Assembly (NCBI RefSeq): GCF_000170755.1
Contig: NZ_ABCK01000010.1
Location: forward strand, 62,001-126,000
DNA: 64,000 nt
Source: Lentisphaera araneosa HTCC2155
GTDB taxonomy: Bacteria; Verrucomicrobiota; Lentisphaeria; Lentisphaerales; Lentisphaeraceae
Direction of reading: 5' to 3'
Positions within the stretch are counted from its first letter, which is position 1. The number at the start of each line of letters is the position of its first letter. The position numbers were made by a program, and so were the translations under genes. Shown in pieces: positions 8,717-17,320 of the stretch. The notes below the pieces were generated by a model. It saw only the letters and a list, made by a program, of their open reading frames with translations, did no database searches and was not told the origin of the DNA.

Positions 8717-9247
8717 ATGAAAAAAGCTGTTATTATCGGAACCAGCTTAAATGTGGATTCACGGTCTCAAGAGTTGGCTCAAATTTTTGAAGAAAAATTG
8801 ACGAATAAAAAGGTTGATGTTTGTAGATTTGATATGAGAGAATTCAATCTACCATTTGCGGGAGCTTCAGGATCTTGGGATTCTGAAGAAACAAAAAAAA
8901 TACATGAAGAGGTGGTTTCGGCATCTCACATTGTTTTTTCAGTCCCCATATATTGCTATGATGTCAATGCTGTTGCCAAAAATATCATTGAATTGATTGG
9001 TCATTCTTTTACAGATAAAGTTATTGGCTTTATATGCTCAGCAGGAGGCTCTAGTAGCTATATGTCTGTCATGGGATTTGCGAATCACCTTATGTTAGAT
9101 TTTAGAAGTGTCATTGTACCAAGGTTTGTCTATGCTGAGGATAAAGATTGGTCTGAAGGTCAGGTAAATGAAATTATTAAGGAGAGATTTGATCTACTTA
9201 TTGATGATTTATCGGCTATTCAAATAGCAAGAAACGAGCAGGTATGA
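8717..9247 (+). CDS. NADPH-dependent FMN reductase family flavoprotein
   Basis: A 176-residue flavodoxin-like protein. It opens with a beta-strand and phosphate-binding loop (KKAVIIGTSLNVDSRSQELA) and has VFSVPIYCYDVNAVAKNIIE at about 75-95 and CSAGGSSSYMSV at about 112-123, as in the FMN_red family. It probably reduces FMN or quinone-type substrates using NAD(P)H in the cytosol. It begins 131 nt after the AraC gene and is followed by the histidine phosphatase after 70 nt, perhaps as one unit. Nothing in the sequence fixes its electron acceptor. Confidence 0.85.
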   Translation: MKKAVIIGTSLNVDSRSQELAQIFEEKLTNKKVDVCRFDMREFNLPFAGASGSWDSEETKKIHEEVVSASHIVFSVPIYCYDVNAVAKNIIELIGHSFTDKVIGFICSAGGSSSYMSVMGFANHLMLDFRSVIVPRFVYAEDKDWSEGQVNEIIKERFDLLIDDLSAIQIARNEQV

Positions 9248-9317
9248 CTATAGAGAAATTCATCTACTCCGCTCGAGAATTCACTCAGTTAGAACTTTAG
9301 CTTATTGGAATTAATAA

Positions 9318-9872
9318 ATGAAATTACATTTAATTAGACATGCTAAGACTAGGGCTAATGCTAATGGCTTCTTGTCTTGTGAAACTGAAGAGCCTTTGAA
9401 TCAGGAGGGCTTCCAACAAGCAAGCTTGTTGGCAAAGTATATTGCCACAATTCAGTTCGATAAAATTTGGTGTAGCCCCCTTTTAAGAGCTATACAAACA
9501 CTTGCCCCATTTATAGAGTCAGCTCGGTTTACGCCTGAATATTGGCCTCTTTTATGCGAGGGCCAATTAAACTTTAATGCTTTGGCTCCTATTTCTACCC
9601 CCGAGTTTTCCAAAGAATCAAATCTTCCTAAAGCTTCCGAGTCTGTAGGTAGTTTTCGGGGTCGAGTTTCAGAGTTTCTTTCAATGATAGCTAATGAAAA
9701 CACAGATAAAATAGTTATTTGTATCACCCATGGTCACTTTATTCGTGAAGCCTTAAATCTATTTTTAGGTGCGTCAAATTATACAAGATTTCCAGTCGGT
9801 AATTGCTCAGACACTTTAATTGAGCTAGGTGAGCATCAATTTATTCACTACGTAAACCGAACTACAATCTAA
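9318..9872 (+). CDS. Histidine phosphatase family protein
   Basis: A 184-residue member of the phosphoglycerate-mutase-like superfamily, cytosolic. The catalytic RHG-type motif appears as LIRHAKTRAN (H8 the phospho-accepting histidine), the second arginine in SPLLRAIQTL (about 54-63), and the second catalytic histidine in THGHFIREAL near residue 139. The RHG glycine is replaced by alanine, which is tolerated in the family. It lies immediately upstream of the sulfatase maturase (12-nt gap). The substrate cannot be read from the sequence; cobalamin-pathway (CobC-like) or general phosphoester activity are both possible. Confidence 0.85.
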   Translation: MKLHLIRHAKTRANANGFLSCETEEPLNQEGFQQASLLAKYIATIQFDKIWCSPLLRAIQTLAPFIESARFTPEYWPLLCEGQLNFNALAPISTPEFSKESNLPKASESVGSFRGRVSEFLSMIANENTDKIVICITHGHFIREALNLFLGASNYTRFPVGNCSDTLIELGEHQFIHYVNRTTI

Positions 9873-9896
9873 GAAAAAGTGTAATTGAGTCCTTAT

Positions 9897-11129
9897 ATGC
9901 CAACAAAACCCTTTCATATTCTCGCCAAACCTTCGGGACCTATTTGCAACCTGGATTGTGACTACTGTTTCTACTTAGACAAGGTCGAACTCTTTGAGAA
10001 TGAAAAGTCTTTTAAAATGCCTCCAGATGTGCTCGAACAGCACATAAAAACCTACATCTCTTCCCAAGTCAACAATGGCGCAGAAATCAACTTTGCCTGG
10101 CAGGGCGGTGAACCCACCTTGATGGGACTGGATTACTTCAAAAAGATTGTTGAACTGCAAAAGAAATACGCCCCAGCTCATGCAAATATCACCAATGCCA
10201 TGCAAACCAATGGCACATTATTAGATGATGAATGGTGTATCTTTTTAAGGGAGAATAATTTTCTTGTGGGTATCAGTATTGATGGACCCGAGGATCTGCA
10301 CGATCACTACCGCAAAGACAAAGCTCGCCGCGGTACCTTCAATCAAGTTATGAGAGGACTTTTGTTGCTCCAACAACACAAGGTTGAATACAATACTCTC
10401 ACCGTGGTCCAAAGCCACAACGGCGATCATCCTCAGAGAGTTTATGAATTCCTCAAATCTATTGGCTCACAATTTATGCAATTCATCCCCATTGTTGAGC
10501 CTACGCATGGCTCAAAGGTCAATGAGCGCTCTGTACGACCCAAGCAATGGGGGGACTTTATGATCAGTATTTTTGAACAATGGCGCAAAAATGATATTGG
10601 GAAAATTTTTATTCAGCATTTCGATGGTGCCTTAGCTAATGAGCTCAAAATGCCCGGTTCCATCTGTGTTCACTCACCAGAGTGTGGCCGTTCTTTAGCC
10701 ATCGAACACAACGGGAATGTCTACAGTTGTGATCACTTTGTCTACGACAAAGATCTAGTAGGTAACATCATGACACAATCCTACGAGGAAATTGTAGACA
10801 GCCCACAACAGCTGCAATTCGGTCGCGATAAATATGAAAAAATGCCCAGTAAGTGCCTTAAATGTCCTGTTCGTCCCCAATGCCATGGTGGATGCCCAGC
10901 TCACCGCTTTACCAGTACTTCCAATGGAGAGAAACACCTCAATTACCTCTGTGAAGGGTATTTTGATTTCTTCACTCATCTCAGCCCTTATCTAAAAGCC
11001 ATGGGAATGGCCTTGCGCAAGCGCCTCCCTGCCACTGAATACTACCAATTCATGCCTAAACAAGATATAGGACGCAACGATCCATGTCCTTGCGGAAGTG
11101 GTAAGAAATCCAAAGCCTGCCATGCCTAA
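9897..11129 (+). CDS. Anaerobic sulfatase-maturating enzyme (radical SAM/SPASM)
   Basis: A radical SAM enzyme of about 410 residues that converts the active-site Cys (or Ser) of sulfatases to formylglycine. The CX3CX2C cluster motif is CNLDCDYC (C17, C21, C24 from the ATG at 9897). WQGGEPTLMG is typical of this family, and the C-terminal SPASM region contains CGRSLAIEHNGNVYSCDHFV and CPVRPQCHGGCP. A SEC-C zinc motif, NDPCPCGSGKKSKACHA, ends the protein, as in many anSMEs. The frame also extends to a TTG at 9885; the ATG is preferred because MPTKPFHILAKPSG matches the family start. It probably serves the two Cys-type sulfatases more than 40 kb away in this window. The gene follows the histidine phosphatase closely. 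Confidence 0.93.
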   Translation: MPTKPFHILAKPSGPICNLDCDYCFYLDKVELFENEKSFKMPPDVLEQHIKTYISSQVNNGAEINFAWQGGEPTLMGLDYFKKIVELQKKYAPAHANITNAMQTNGTLLDDEWCIFLRENNFLVGISIDGPEDLHDHYRKDKARRGTFNQVMRGLLLLQQHKVEYNTLTVVQSHNGDHPQRVYEFLKSIGSQFMQFIPIVEPTHGSKVNERSVRPKQWGDFMISIFEQWRKNDIGKIFIQHFDGALANELKMPGSICVHSPECGRSLAIEHNGNVYSCDHFVYDKDLVGNIMTQSYEEIVDSPQQLQFGRDKYEKMPSKCLKCPVRPQCHGGCPAHRFTSTSNGEKHLNYLCEGYFDFFTHLSPYLKAMGMALRKRLPATEYYQFMPKQDIGRNDPCPCGSGKKSKACHA

Positions 11130-11204
11130 AACACCCATCATCACCAGCACACATAACTAAAAATCAAACAGTTGAAAAAACGGTAAAAAAGGTTGCAAAA
11201 CTAT

Positions 11205-11284
11205 CGAAAAAGGGAGCAGTTCCTTGCTTAGATGATTGTCTGGGGGACATGGTGTCGCAGGTTCAAATCCTGTCGTTCCGACCA
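11205..11284 (+). pseudogene. tRNA-Pro(GGG)-like relic with intact T-arm and CCA end
   Basis: The 3' part matches a bacterial tRNA-Pro very well: a GGGGG anticodon-loop core at about 11242-11246, T-arm GCAGG-TTCAAAT-CCTGT, acceptor strand CGTTCCG, discriminator A and encoded CCA (11282-11284). The D-stem can pair (GAGC with GCTT). The 5' acceptor strand (expected CGGAACG) is absent and the anticodon stem is disrupted with extra bases, so a functional cloverleaf does not form. It is either a decayed tRNA or a tRNA 3' end left as an attachment-site copy by an integrative element. A strong terminator follows directly. Confidence 0.55.
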
Positions 11285-11290
11285 TTTACT

Positions 11291-11328
11291 AAAAAGCACT
11301 TACATTTCTGTAAGTGCTTTTTTTTTGG
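11291..11328 (+). terminator. Rho-independent terminator
   Basis: AAAAAGCACTTAC at 11291-11303 pairs perfectly with GTAAGTGCTTTTT at 11310-11322 around a 6-nt loop, and the T-run continues to 11326. It directly follows the tRNA-like relic and closes the plus-strand unit ahead of the minus-strand gene cluster. The A-rich 5' side also allows function in the opposite direction. Confidence 0.9.
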
Positions 11329-11440
11329 AAAAATAGGTTTCAAAACTCATCAAAGAGATTTGGCCTTCCAGTGATTGGGATAATGAATTCCAATACACGG
11401 GCTTATGTCTGTAAATCTTAGAAGTTAAATTTTCTGCTGA

Positions 11441-12070
11441 TTAATTTAGTTCTATAATAGAGAGCTTTCTGTACCAAACGGGTTGGCCGTGATATTGAAC
11501 GCCGATGCGACCATTATGAGGCAAATCCTTGAGTGCTGTTTTAAATTTATTTTTAGTGCCATCTGGATTTTTATTTGCTGTGTTCCAATCGTTGATATTT
11601 AGGTTCTGAACCTCGACTCCATTGAGTACCACCTTGATTTTTGGCCCTTTACAGGTCAAAACCATAGTATTCCATTCTCCATCGGGTTTAACAGCGATTT
11701 CAGAAGGTTCTTTAGCGTCGTATAACGAGCCTACTACGTGCTTACCATTGTAGAGCCCTGGTGATGCCACCTGTATTTCAAAACCTTCCTGTACTGGATT
11801 GTTTATATTCGTTCTAAAAAATATTCCACTATTGCATTCTTCAGAAGTTTTAAACTCGACAGTGAGCTCGAAATTTGAGAAACTCTTTTTAGTCCAGACG
11901 ATGTAGCCTGGTTTTTCCGATGGATAAAGTAAGCCGTCTTTTAATACCCATTTGCTATTCATTTCAAGCTCGTCAGCGCTTAATAAATTGATGGCTTCAT
12001 TCTTGCCAAAAGATGATAAGGATAGAAAGCTCAGTGCAAGTAAAAATTGTATTTTGAGAAGTTTTTTCAT
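11441..12070 (-). CDS. Secreted DUF1080 (3-keto-disaccharide hydrolase-like) protein
   Basis: A 209-residue exported protein: signal peptide MKKLLKIQFLLALSFLSLSSFG, then a concanavalin-like DUF1080 domain (about 30-207) with FELTVEFKTSEECNSGIFFR (about 66-86), VGSLYDAKEPSEIAVKPDGEWN and a terminal HNGRIGVQYHGQPVWYRKLSI. DUF1080 members are described as 3-keto-glucoside/disaccharide hydrolases or carbohydrate-binding modules in PVC and Bacteroidetes sugar-degrading systems. It is the last gene of the minus-strand unit led by the prepilin at 15229, 51 nt after the cytochrome-propeller gene. Partnership with that dehydrogenase-like protein is inferred from adjacency; elsewhere in this window both domains are fused in one chain. 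Confidence 0.88.
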   Translation of the reverse strand: MKKLLKIQFLLALSFLSLSSFGKNEAINLLSADELEMNSKWVLKDGLLYPSEKPGYIVWTKKSFSNFELTVEFKTSEECNSGIFFRTNINNPVQEGFEIQVASPGLYNGKHVVGSLYDAKEPSEIAVKPDGEWNTMVLTCKGPKIKVVLNGVEVQNLNINDWNTANKNPDGTKNKFKTALKDLPHNGRIGVQYHGQPVWYRKLSIIELN

Positions 12071-12121
12071 ATTGGAGTTCCAAATATTTAAGATTATAAA
12101 ATAAAGTTTTTGTTAAGAATA

Positions 12122-13936
12122 CTACTTTGCCAATGACTCCATGTAATCAATGACATCAGTTAGTTGTTTTTTGCTCATATTCGGTGCCAAAGTCGGCATG
12201 ATTGGCTGGTAGCCTTTAGCTACTTCTTCTGCTGGTTTAGTAATTGAGCGACGAAGGTAAGCGCGGTCCGCGTGGACTTTTTCTTCTTTGCCATTTTTAA
12301 TGACCGTTCTCATGCTTTTAGCCAAGCCTTTAAAAGTCGGCCCCACGAGTTTAGACCCATCGAGACTATGACAAGACATGCAGAGTGCACGATAGACTTC
12401 TGCACCGGGATGTTCATTACTGGACGTAAAAACATTTGAGATAAGCTCCACATGAGATGGTACTGATTTGGCAATCATTACTTTATTTTGTGGTATTTTA
12501 TTGAGTGTGTAGTAAGCATCACCAGTAAAGAGCTGGGCTCCGGATTTCGATGCAAAATTATTCGCTAAGCGCAAGTTAATGACATGCTTTTCTTTCATCC
12601 CAGCGATTTCAACAAAGACCTTTTTTAGATCTTGGCTTGGTGTGACCGAAAGCACCTCTAATTGTTGCTTATCAATTTTTGGCCCTCCGTAATTACGAGT
12701 CGGCTTATATGTCCACTGATTAATGCGATAAAGACTTTTAGTCCAGGCAATATTTTCTGCTACGGGTTCAGTAAATTCGATCTCTATACCATTGCTCTTT
12801 GCGCGGATCGCAAGCATCTCGAAAATTGACTGATCATAGAGTTTAACACGCATGATGCCGTCATGCTTTAAACCCTCTGTAGCCCAGTTCCCCCCCATAC
12901 CACAACCGCCTAAATATAAGTAATTGTCTTTATCAAAAATCGTTCTGTTAATTGAGGCTCTCAAATTCTGAGTAAAACGAAAGGCAGCTGATTGATATTC
13001 GCCATCAATTTTTTCAAAGAAAATTCTCTTTAGACCACCATGGTGAATGTCACCAATGAGCAATTGATCTTTATATATTCCATGGGGAACAAAAGAACCT
13101 TGAGTTGGTGAGTTAGCTATTTCATTTTGCTGCAACCACGCGGCGGGTTGTGTGACTTCTTTATCCGCAAAAGCATGTTTCGGCGAGTAGGTATGATTAT
13201 AAAAAGCACCTTCTTTAATATGCATAATTTTGTTTGCGGGTAGATAATCTCCCTGATTATCTGCTACAAACATGTCTCCTGCGGCATTAATCATTAAGCC
13301 ATTTGGAGTGCGCAAACCAGCAAGCACAACACGGTAATCACCACTTTTGGGATCAATCTCGATAATGGTCCCACGATCTTTTGTCTGCGGATTAGTCGTA
13401 ACTCCACCGGGGTTAACTGCCACAGCTAGAGCAATATAAAATTTACCATCTTTATAAAGTGGTCCAAAAGAAAATTCATGAAAATTTGTCGTAACGTCCC
13501 ATTTATTTGAGATACAGACATACTCATCTGCCACACCATCTTTATCGGTATCATCCAAGCGTGTCAATTCACTTTTCTGTAGAACATAAACTTGATCATC
13601 GACTACCTTTATACCTAGGGCTTCATGTAAGCCCTCTGCATACTTAATGTATTTGTGCTCTTCTTGTGGTGCGAGAGGATTCTCTAGAATATAAACCCTT
13701 CCCTTGGCATCCCATAGAGAAATAGCTAAACGGCCATCGGAAAAGAAATCAAATCCACTGACGCGAAATTTCGAAATATTTGGACTAATATCTTGGTAAT
13801 CAATGCTGGGATTAATACTGAGTAATTTTTCACCAAAGCCAGGAGAGCGATCAAATACATGGCTAGTGGCATTAACGGGATCTGCCATAATACCTGGTAT
13901 TAGACTAAAGAGGCTTAATAAGATAGTTTTGTACAT
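12122..13936 (-). CDS. Secreted beta-propeller protein with C-terminal cytochrome c domain
   Basis: A 604-residue exported protein. Signal peptide at residues 1-18, then a six-bladed propeller of the PVC 'membrane-bound dehydrogenase'/sorbosone-dehydrogenase-like type (blades such as LRTPNGLMINAAGDMFVADN, VPHGIYKDQLLIGDIHHGG), and a class I cytochrome c domain with CMSCH (C519, C522, H523) and probable axial Met580 (PIMP). It probably oxidises a sugar or other substrate outside the inner membrane and passes electrons to the haem; catalysis is unproven. Its start overlaps the stop of the preceding gene by one base (TAATG), indicating coupling. With its neighbours it mirrors the domain set of the 1258-residue fusion at 21929-25705. 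Confidence 0.85.
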   Translation of the reverse strand: MYKTILLSLFSLIPGIMADPVNATSHVFDRSPGFGEKLLSINPSIDYQDISPNISKFRVSGFDFFSDGRLAISLWDAKGRVYILENPLAPQEEHKYIKYAEGLHEALGIKVVDDQVYVLQKSELTRLDDTDKDGVADEYVCISNKWDVTTNFHEFSFGPLYKDGKFYIALAVAVNPGGVTTNPQTKDRGTIIEIDPKSGDYRVVLAGLRTPNGLMINAAGDMFVADNQGDYLPANKIMHIKEGAFYNHTYSPKHAFADKEVTQPAAWLQQNEIANSPTQGSFVPHGIYKDQLLIGDIHHGGLKRIFFEKIDGEYQSAAFRFTQNLRASINRTIFDKDNYLYLGGCGMGGNWATEGLKHDGIMRVKLYDQSIFEMLAIRAKSNGIEIEFTEPVAENIAWTKSLYRINQWTYKPTRNYGGPKIDKQQLEVLSVTPSQDLKKVFVEIAGMKEKHVINLRLANNFASKSGAQLFTGDAYYTLNKIPQNKVMIAKSVPSHVELISNVFTSSNEHPGAEVYRALCMSCHSLDGSKLVGPTFKGLAKSMRTVIKNGKEEKVHADRAYLRRSITKPAEEVAKGYQPIMPTLAPNMSKKQLTDVIDYMESLAK

Positions 13937-14457
13937 TATTTAACCTCCAAAGTAATGGAACCATTTTGGCTCACTTCAAATTTATTCAAGTTGATTTTTT
14001 CTCCCTTTTTGAGACCTGAGATAAGAAAATTACGGTAAAATCTCCCTTGCTTGAATTCGGGACTTTCGATAATTTTAATACTTGAAGCATCTGACCTAAG
14101 TATTTTACATGTCAGGGTTTTTCTCACTGGTGAATAAGAGACATATTGAGCTTCTTTCGCGCCTAGAGACCACACATCCTGAGTCTTACGTTCCACAATT
14201 ATTTCACCATGTGAAATGGGTTGAGGACCATGTCCCCCCGAATTATACACGGCACCTACAAATTCAACACCAGGCTTTTTATCAGATGCCTGCCAATACT
14301 TCCAAAAGCTCCCCTTATGAGTGTCGTAGGCGATAAAATCCTTGCTAAACTGAAAAACTAGAATTCTTGCCCGTAAATCTAAATTACAGCGAAAAGCTCC
14401 TTCTTGAGCATAGACTTGGCTACTGATAGCCATGATCAAAAGTAGTAAATACTTCAT
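13936..14457 (-). CDS. Small secreted protein, partner of the cytochrome-propeller gene
   Basis: A 173-residue exported protein with signal peptide MKYLLLLIMAISSQVYA and a compact beta-rich body (FRCNLDLRARILVFQFSKDF, GAVYNSGGHGPQPISHG). The layout resembles the DUF6797-type module that precedes propellers in PVC fusion proteins, but I cannot assign a family firmly. Its TAA overlaps the ATG of the propeller gene by one base. It is second in the unit led by the prepilin at 15229. The 5' 205 bases were copied into the pseudogene at 15359-15751, where the gene is broken. Confidence 0.7.
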   Translation of the reverse strand: MKYLLLLIMAISSQVYAQEGAFRCNLDLRARILVFQFSKDFIAYDTHKGSFWKYWQASDKKPGVEFVGAVYNSGGHGPQPISHGEIIVERKTQDVWSLGAKEAQYVSYSPVRKTLTCKILRSDASSIKIIESPEFKQGRFYRNFLISGLKKGEKINLNKFEVSQNGSITLEVK

Positions 14458-14521
14458 AATTTCCTTTTAAGTTTTATTATAATGTTTGTGATTAATTTAT
14501 TAGTAAATATGATGAGCTAAA

Positions 14522-15229
14522 TCAATAGCCCATAGCCGCTTCCATATACATTTTTTTAGCAGCTCTATCCGTCAATCCATAAGGTAAAAAGTATTTAATG
14601 ACACTGCCATCAGTGACTAAGAGATTATAATTACCGGTATTATTATGGAATTTGGAATCTCCTGCAAGTCCTCCTGATTGAGTAAATGCATCATAAACAA
14701 AGGGTTTGCGTGTTTTTTCCGACCATAATGTGTAATTATTGGGGTCGGCATGAAAACCTAAAGCATAGACTTGATCCCATGTTACTGGGTATCCAATATT
14801 GCGGGACATAAAACCCTGGTATGACCTGTCTTTAAAATTCCATTTATCAGCAAGATAGTAATCCGAACTTTGATCTATTTCAGTGGCCGGGCAGGCATAA
14901 ACAGCTGAATCTCTAGGCCCTAAGTAGGGTTCTAAAAAGGGCGCACCATCAGAATGGATATTCACATTGGACCATTCATTTGGACTAGTATTTACATTAT
15001 ATACGCTTAAGGTCATCCAATCAGGGCCCTGATCATTTGTAAAAACCATATTGTCATTGTCATCGGCAAAGAGTACTTGAGCCGTGTAAACTTGCTTCAA
15101 ATTACTTTTGCAGACAGCAATTCTCGAAGTCATGCGTGCCTTGGAAAGGCTGGGCAGTAATAACGAACCCAAAATTCCGATAATGGCCACTACAAGCAAT
15201 AGTTCAATCAATGTGAATTTCTGTTTCAT
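14522..15229 (-). CDS. Prepilin-leader (pseudopilin-like) protein, copy A
   Basis: A 235-residue protein with a type IV pilin/pseudopilin leader: MKQK then [28 protein letters not shown]. The body has the [18 protein letters not shown] and [18 protein letters not shown] segments typical of the large Lentisphaerota families of this type. The residue before the cleavage site is Lys instead of the usual Gly. It probably stands in the inner membrane with a periplasmic globular domain. It leads the unit with the 173-, 604- and 209-residue genes and has an ECF-like promoter 43 nt upstream. It shares about 80% or more of its DNA by eye with copy B (15816-16538). Confidence 0.9.
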   Translation of the reverse strand: MKQKFTLIELLLVVAIIGILGSLLLPSLSKARMTSRIAVCKSNLKQVYTAQVLFADDNDNMVFTNDQGPDWMTLSVYNVNTSPNEWSNVNIHSDGAPFLEPYLGPRDSAVYACPATEIDQSSDYYLADKWNFKDRSYQGFMSRNIGYPVTWDQVYALGFHADPNNYTLWSEKTRKPFVYDAFTQSGGLAGDSKFHNNTGNYNLLVTDGSVIKYFLPYGLTDRAAKKMYMEAAMGY

Positions 15230-15271
15230 CTTTACCTCGTTAATAAAGTTTATTATTCTAATACTAAAAAT

Positions 15272-15300
15272 ATAAGAGGCGCATGTTTAATCAGCGTAAC
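15272..15300 (-). promoter_or_regulatory. ECF-like promoter motif, prepilin A unit
   Basis: On the minus strand: GTTACGC, 16 nt, TCTTAT, 43 nt upstream of the prepilin start. One of 12 matching sites in the window. Confidence 0.75.
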
Positions 15301-15351
15301 AAATGACTAGAAAAATTTTTATTAAAAGTTAGGTGTTTTTACACGGACATC

Positions 15352-15553
15352 TGTGAAATTATTTAACTTGGCTGAGTTTATCATTGATAAGCATCGCCTT
15401 ATCTTTAACGAAGAACTGAACTTCCAGCCAAGGGTTATTCCCTTCATTATTGTTGATAATTTTAATTTCATTATCACCATCGCTTGCCTGGCATTAATTA
15501 TTTCTGATGGGAGGCTCTTTTAGTTTATTCCAGTTCAGGTCGTAAACACCTAC
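15352..15553. repeat. Copy of the 3' end of the 1010-residue gene
   Basis: About 200 bases nearly identical to 17314-17515 (a few substitutions seen), ending at the CACCTAC junction shared with the 173-residue gene. Confidence 0.9.
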
Positions 15554-15751
15554 AAATTCAACACCAGGCTTTTTATCAGATGCCTGCCAATACTTCCAAA
15601 AGCTCCCCTTATGAGTGTCGTAGGCGATAAAATCCTTGCTAAATTGAAAAAATTAGAATCTTGCCCGTAAATCTAAATTACAGCGAAAAGCTCCTTCTTG
15701 AGCATAGACTTGGCTACTGATAGCCATGATCAAAAGTAGGAAATACTTCAT
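15359..15751 (-). pseudogene. Chimeric pseudogene: 5' end of the 173-residue gene fused to the 3' end of the 1010-residue gene
   Basis: Reading from 15751, the frame starts MKYFLLLIMAISSQVYAQEG as in the 173-residue gene. It has lost one base at about 15657, giving AGATTCTAA, an immediate stop. After the DNA for KKPGVEF it switches at CACCTAC (15547-15553) to the last 65 codons of the 1010-residue gene (VGVYDLNWNKLKE...). A second nonsense change (TAA at about 15497) interrupts that tail, and the original stop is retained at 15359-15361. It follows prepilin copy B on the same strand. It is non-coding debris of a duplication and recombination, with little divergence from both parents. Confidence 0.9.
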
Positions 15752-15815
15752 GATTTCCTTTTTAGTTTTATGATAATGTTTGTGATTAATTTATTAGTAT
15801 ATATGATGAGCTAAA

Positions 15816-16538
15816 TCAATAGCCCATAGCCGCTTCCATATACATTTTTTTAGCAGCTGTATCCGCCAAGCTATAAGGTAGATAGTATTTAACGACACTG
15901 CCATCAGTGACCAAGAGATTATAATTTCCGGTATTATTATGGAATTTGGAATCTCCTGCAAGCCCTCCTGATTGAGAAAATGCATCAATAACAAAGGGCT
16001 TTCGCGTTTTTTCAGCCCATAGCCTTGTGTGTATACTAGCACTATCAAAACCTAAAGCATAGACTTCATCCCATTTAACTGGGTATCCACTATTCCTATC
16101 CATAAACCCCTCGTAGGACCTATCTTTAAAACCCCATTTATTAGTGGGATAGTAATCTGAAGTTTTATCTATTTCAGTAGCCGGGCAAGCATAAACCGCG
16201 GAATCACTTGGTCCTAAATAGGGTACTAAAAAAGGCGATCCATCTGAATGAATAAACTGTCCAGCGTATTTATTTTTAGGGAGACCATCAGAATCAAAAT
16301 TTTTATTAAACTTCGTTAAAGTCATCCATTCAGGACCCTTGTTATTTGTAAAAACCATATCGTCATTGTCATCGGCAAAAAGTACTTGAGCCGTGTAAAC
16401 TTGCTTCAAATTACTTTTGCAGACAGCAATTCTCGAAGTCATGCGTGCCTTGGAAAGGCTGGGCAGTAATAACGAACCCAAAATTCCGATAATGGCCACT
16501 ACAACCAATAGTTCAATCAATGTGAATTTCTGTTTCAT
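15816..16538 (-). CDS. Prepilin-leader (pseudopilin-like) protein, copy B
   Basis: A 240-residue paralogue of the 14522-15229 product, with identical leader logic ([32 protein letters not shown]) and nearly identical N- and C-terminal thirds. The middle (about residues 70-140) has diverged and carries a small insertion ([15 protein letters not shown]). It ends MYMEAAMGY like copy A. Its promoter is the same GTTACGC/TCTTAT motif. Downstream, the gene pair that follows copy A is replaced by a broken chimera, so this copy stands alone. The concentrated divergence suggests selection for a different surface or partner. Confidence 0.9.
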   Translation of the reverse strand: MKQKFTLIELLVVVAIIGILGSLLLPSLSKARMTSRIAVCKSNLKQVYTAQVLFADDNDDMVFTNNKGPEWMTLTKFNKNFDSDGLPKNKYAGQFIHSDGSPFLVPYLGPSDSAVYACPATEIDKTSDYYPTNKWGFKDRSYEGFMDRNSGYPVKWDEVYALGFDSASIHTRLWAEKTRKPFVIDAFSQSGGLAGDSKFHNNTGNYNLLVTDGSVVKYYLPYSLADTAAKKMYMEAAMGY

Positions 16539-16580
16539 CTTTACCTATTTAATAAAGTTTATTATTCTAATACTAAAAAC

Positions 16581-16609
16581 ATAAGAGGCGCATGTTTAAT
16601 CAGCGTAAC
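16581..16609 (-). promoter_or_regulatory. ECF-like promoter motif, prepilin B
   Basis: Minus strand: GTTACGC, 16 nt, TCTTAT, 43 nt ahead of prepilin B. It is base-identical to the copy A promoter across both elements and the spacer, as expected from the duplication. Confidence 0.75.
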
Positions 16610-16627
16610 AAATGACAGGAAAATTGA

Positions 16628-17284
16628 TTATAATTCGCGAATTTTTATATTGCGGAACCAAACTGGATCACCGTGATCCTGCAAACAAATAAAGCCTTGC
16701 TTATTTTCCGAAAAACCGGGATACTTTTTGAACTTTGAACCCGCAATCAAAGCTCTCCATTCCGCACTCTTCACATCAAAATCGGCCGTCTTGACTCCAT
16801 TGAGAAAAAACTGATAATGACTGCCCTTTACAATGATATGCACATCATTCCATGCCATTGCCTTATTAACGGCTCCCTCTGGCGCTGCAATTAAATCATA
16901 GCAGGACCCTGCTTTGGTCAATGGATTTTTTGCATTGGGATGTTTCTCGTCATCAAGAATTTGCATCTCTACTCCTGACATCCATGGATACTGATATCTC
17001 TCAGAACTTCTGATAAAGATCCCACTATTGCCACGCTCAGAAATCTTCCATTGCAACTTTAGTTCAAAGTCTTTAAAGGGCTGATTATAAACAATGTGCT
17101 GACCTCCCTTTTCTGTTAAGTGAATAGCACTATCTTCTACGATCCATTTTCCATTAATTCCCTGACTGTTATAATTCCTCCAGCCTTGTAAATCTTGGCC
17201 ATTAAAGAGGCTCTGCCATTCATTATTTTGATTTGAGATACAGCCGGTCAATAGAGCCATTAAACTGATTAAAATATACTTCAT
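16628..17284 (-). CDS. DUF1080 lipoprotein
   Basis: A 218-residue DUF1080 protein (3-keto-disaccharide hydrolase-like). The N-terminus MKYILISLMALLTGCISN is a lipoprotein signal with lipobox LTGC at residues 12-15, so it is probably anchored to a membrane. The domain shows WQSLFNGQDLQGW, FKDFELKLQWKISERGNSGIF and FICLQDHGDPVWFRNIKIREL. It begins 36 nt after the stop of the 1010-residue gene and has no promoter motif of its own, so it is most likely the second gene of that unit. Its product may process oligosaccharides released by the larger protein; this is inference from context. Confidence 0.9.
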   Translation of the reverse strand: MKYILISLMALLTGCISNQNNEWQSLFNGQDLQGWRNYNSQGINGKWIVEDSAIHLTEKGGQHIVYNQPFKDFELKLQWKISERGNSGIFIRSSERYQYPWMSGVEMQILDDEKHPNAKNPLTKAGSCYDLIAAPEGAVNKAMAWNDVHIIVKGSHYQFFLNGVKTADFDVKSAEWRALIAGSKFKKYPGFSENKQGFICLQDHGDPVWFRNIKIREL

Positions 17285-17320
17285 TTTTGTTCCTATATGT
17301 ACTAAAATATTGTTGAAAAA

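Larger units (their letters stand above)
14253..15307. repeat. Segmental duplication, copy A
   Basis: This block (5' end of the 173-residue gene, the prepilin gene and its promoter) is nearly identical at both ends to 15547-16616. Divergence is concentrated in the middle of the prepilin gene, where copy B has 15 extra bases. The left breakpoint is a CACCTAC shared by three places (14253, 15547, 17509). Confidence 0.9.
15547..16616. repeat. Segmental duplication, copy B
   Basis: Partner of 14253-15307. The promoter, the prepilin ends, the intergenic spacer and the first 205 bases of the downstream gene are conserved almost base for base. Copy B is abutted by the DUF1080 gene's end at 16628. 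Confidence 0.9.

Noticed and set aside
11205-11284. 3' end of a tmRNA
   Set aside because: The acceptor strand CGTTCCG would pair with a 5' end starting CGGAACG, not the GGG-type start of tmRNA. The loop and T-arm match tRNA-Pro.
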